64,000 bases of DNA from the NCBI GenBank assembly GCA_902581775.1, contig CACHPJ010000001.1:1-64000 (forward strand), given 5' to 3'. The notes under the pieces are model-generated. The model was not told the DNA's origin and ran no database searches. It worked only from the letters and a program-made list of their open reading frames with translations. Source of the stretch: an uncultured Pelagibacteraceae bacterium (GTDB lineage: Bacteria; Pseudomonadota; Alphaproteobacteria; Pelagibacterales; Pelagibacteraceae). The translations under genes and the position numbers were made by a program. Position 1 is the stretch's first letter. Every line of letters begins with the position of its first letter. Shown piece by piece: positions 62,843-64,000 of the stretch.

Positions 62843-63720
62843 ATGCCCCCAAAAAAAAATAAAAAAAAAAGTTACTTTTCTTTTCAAGAAATAATAATGA
62901 ATTTTCAAAAATTTTGGAGCAAGAACGGTTGTGTTATATTGCAACCTTATGATTTAGAAGTAGGAGCAGGTACTTTCCATCCCGCAACAACCTTACGTTC
63001 ATTAGGCCCAAACAAATGGAAGGCTGCTTACGTTCAACCTTCAAGAAGACCGACAGATGGGAGATATGGTGAAAATCCTAATAGACTTCAACATTATTAT
63101 CAATTTCAAGTGATCATAAAACCTTCACCTGATAATATAAAACAAACCTATCTAAAAAGTCTTTCATCTATAGGAATTGATGTAAAAAAACATGACATAA
63201 GATTTGTTGAAGATGATTGGGAGAGCCCCACACTTGGAGCAGCTGGACTCGGCTGGGAGGTTTGGTGTGATGGAATGGAAATAACGCAATTTACTTACTT
63301 CCAACAAATGGCCGGCCAAGAGTGTAAGCCAGTTCCAGTTGAATTGACTTATGGTCTAGAAAGACTGTGTATGTTTGTGCAAGGAAAAAAGAATGTTTTT
63401 GATATTGATTGGAATAACCAAGGAGTAAAATATAAGGAAGTTTTTTTCAAGCTGAAAAGGAATTCTCTGCTTATAATTTTGAACATTCCAATGTTGAAAC
63501 ATTGCTTAAAAATTTTGATTTAGCAGAGCAAGAATGTAAAAATTTACTAAAAAACAATCTCGCTCTTCCTGCTTATGACCAGTGTTTAAAGGCAAGCCAT
63601 ATATTTAATTTATTAGATGCTAGAGGTGTGATAGCAGTTGCTGAAAGAACAGGGTTTATAAATAGAATTAGAGAATTAGCTAAAGGCTCTGGATCAGTGT
63701 GGTTGAATAATCAAAAATAA
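62843..63720 (+). CDS. glyQ: Glycyl-tRNA synthetase alpha subunit, frameshifted at a T7 run
   Basis: Catalytic subunit of the bacterial alpha2-beta2 GlyRS. The first frame carries [73 protein letters not shown] and [35 protein letters not shown], and ends at 63523. The remaining part continues in another frame to 63720 ([27 protein letters not shown]). Frame is lost in T7 at 63441-63447; eight T would give [18 protein letters not shown], like the family, and 292 residues. Both halves are well conserved. Confidence 0.9.
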
Positions 63721-63723
63721 ATT

Positions 63724-64000
63724 ATGTCAGAATTTTTATTTGAACTTTACAGCGAAGAAATACCATCGAATTTACAAATAGCTGCCAGAAAAGAGATAAA
63801 AGAAAAACTTGAAAAATCTCTAAAAGAGTCTGGCGTCGAAATAAAAGAGATTAATGCTTATTCTACTCCTACCAGGCTAACAATTCATATAGAAAATTTA
63901 CCTTTAAAGATTGTAATACCGTCAAAAGAAATTAGAGGCCCAAAGGTTGGAGTAATTGAGGATATTCTCAATAATTTTCTAAGAGCTAACAAATCAAATA
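63724..64000 (+). CDS. glyS: Glycyl-tRNA synthetase beta subunit, 3' end cut by window
   Basis: The first 92 codons of the beta subunit, which binds and helps select tRNA-Gly. It begins MSEFLFELYSEEIPSNLQIAARK and continues with YSTPTRLTIHIENLP and SKEIRGPKVG, all matching the GlyS N terminus (ELxxEEIPA, ATPRRLA, RGPxxxxA). It starts 3 bp after glyQ and continues beyond the window. Confidence 0.94.
   Translation, partial: MSEFLFELYSEEIPSNLQIAARKEIKEKLEKSLKESGVEIKEINAYSTPTRLTIHIENLPLKIVIPSKEIRGPKVGVIEDILNNFLRANKSN

Overview
The window looks like the chromosome of a SAR11 (Pelagibacterales) alphaproteobacterium. It is strongly A+T rich, its proteins are rich in Lys, Asn and Ile, and its genes lie a few bases apart or overlap, with no gap over 300 bp. 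The gene set is alphaproteobacterial: three-subunit PntAA/PntAB/PntB transhydrogenase, TrcR (DUF1013), a minimal aa3 oxidase subunit IV and a tol-pal run. A large surface-sugar island ends at a detached 5S rRNA gene, which matches my memory of hypervariable region 2 (HVR2) of Pelagibacter, placed between 23S and 5S rRNA.

Region 1 (1-21.1 kb) is the accessory surface-polysaccharide island. It opens with a legionaminate-type nonulosonate pathway (legC, neuD/legH, legI, legG, ptmE, an SpsF-type nucleotidyltransferase). Next come a MarR/EPS-type regulator with its own operator-promoter, an O-carbamoyltransferase, and a divergent pair: an aldo/keto reductase with a rare SpsF-aminotransferase fusion on the minus strand, and an ABC flippase on the plus strand. 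The flippase leads a run holding a putative O-antigen protein, pseB, rfbG, rfbF, a CDP-sugar reductase/epimerase and a GT2 transferase. An O-antigen ligase/polymerase, tRNA-Val, an atypical SDR and a degenerate NeuB homologue close the island. The same palindrome sits between -35 and -10 in front of both the MarR gene and the flippase gene, suggesting one switch for both blocks.

Region 2 (21.2-35 kb) is conserved backbone: 5S rRNA with its own apparent promoter, rpmJ, a 36-residue oxidase subunit, the transhydrogenase and a transaldolase. On the minus strand follow two packed runs. One is rpsU (apparently with an ATT start codon), a cold-shock gene, tRNA-fMet and typA. The other is tkt, pgk, fba, thiE, efp, suhB, rpmE, trcR and purE.

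Region 3 (35-64 kb) holds a DUF4164-like gene, zapA, fau, a YmdB-type phosphoesterase, yebC, a MOC1/phage-type ruvC with no ruvAB beside it, then tolQRAB-pal-cpoB-tilS-ftsH-folP-glmM-thiD-purA. Minus-strand rpoH and rluD follow, then tRNA-Arg, a small GT17 plus ABC-export unit, tsaC/sua5, xseB-ispA-dxs, aroC, pdxH, a polyprenyl synthase gene, an S49 protease gene and glyQ-glyS. The window ends inside glyS. ispA and glyQ each carry one frameshift in a homopolymer run, more likely a sequence error or slippage site than gene loss.
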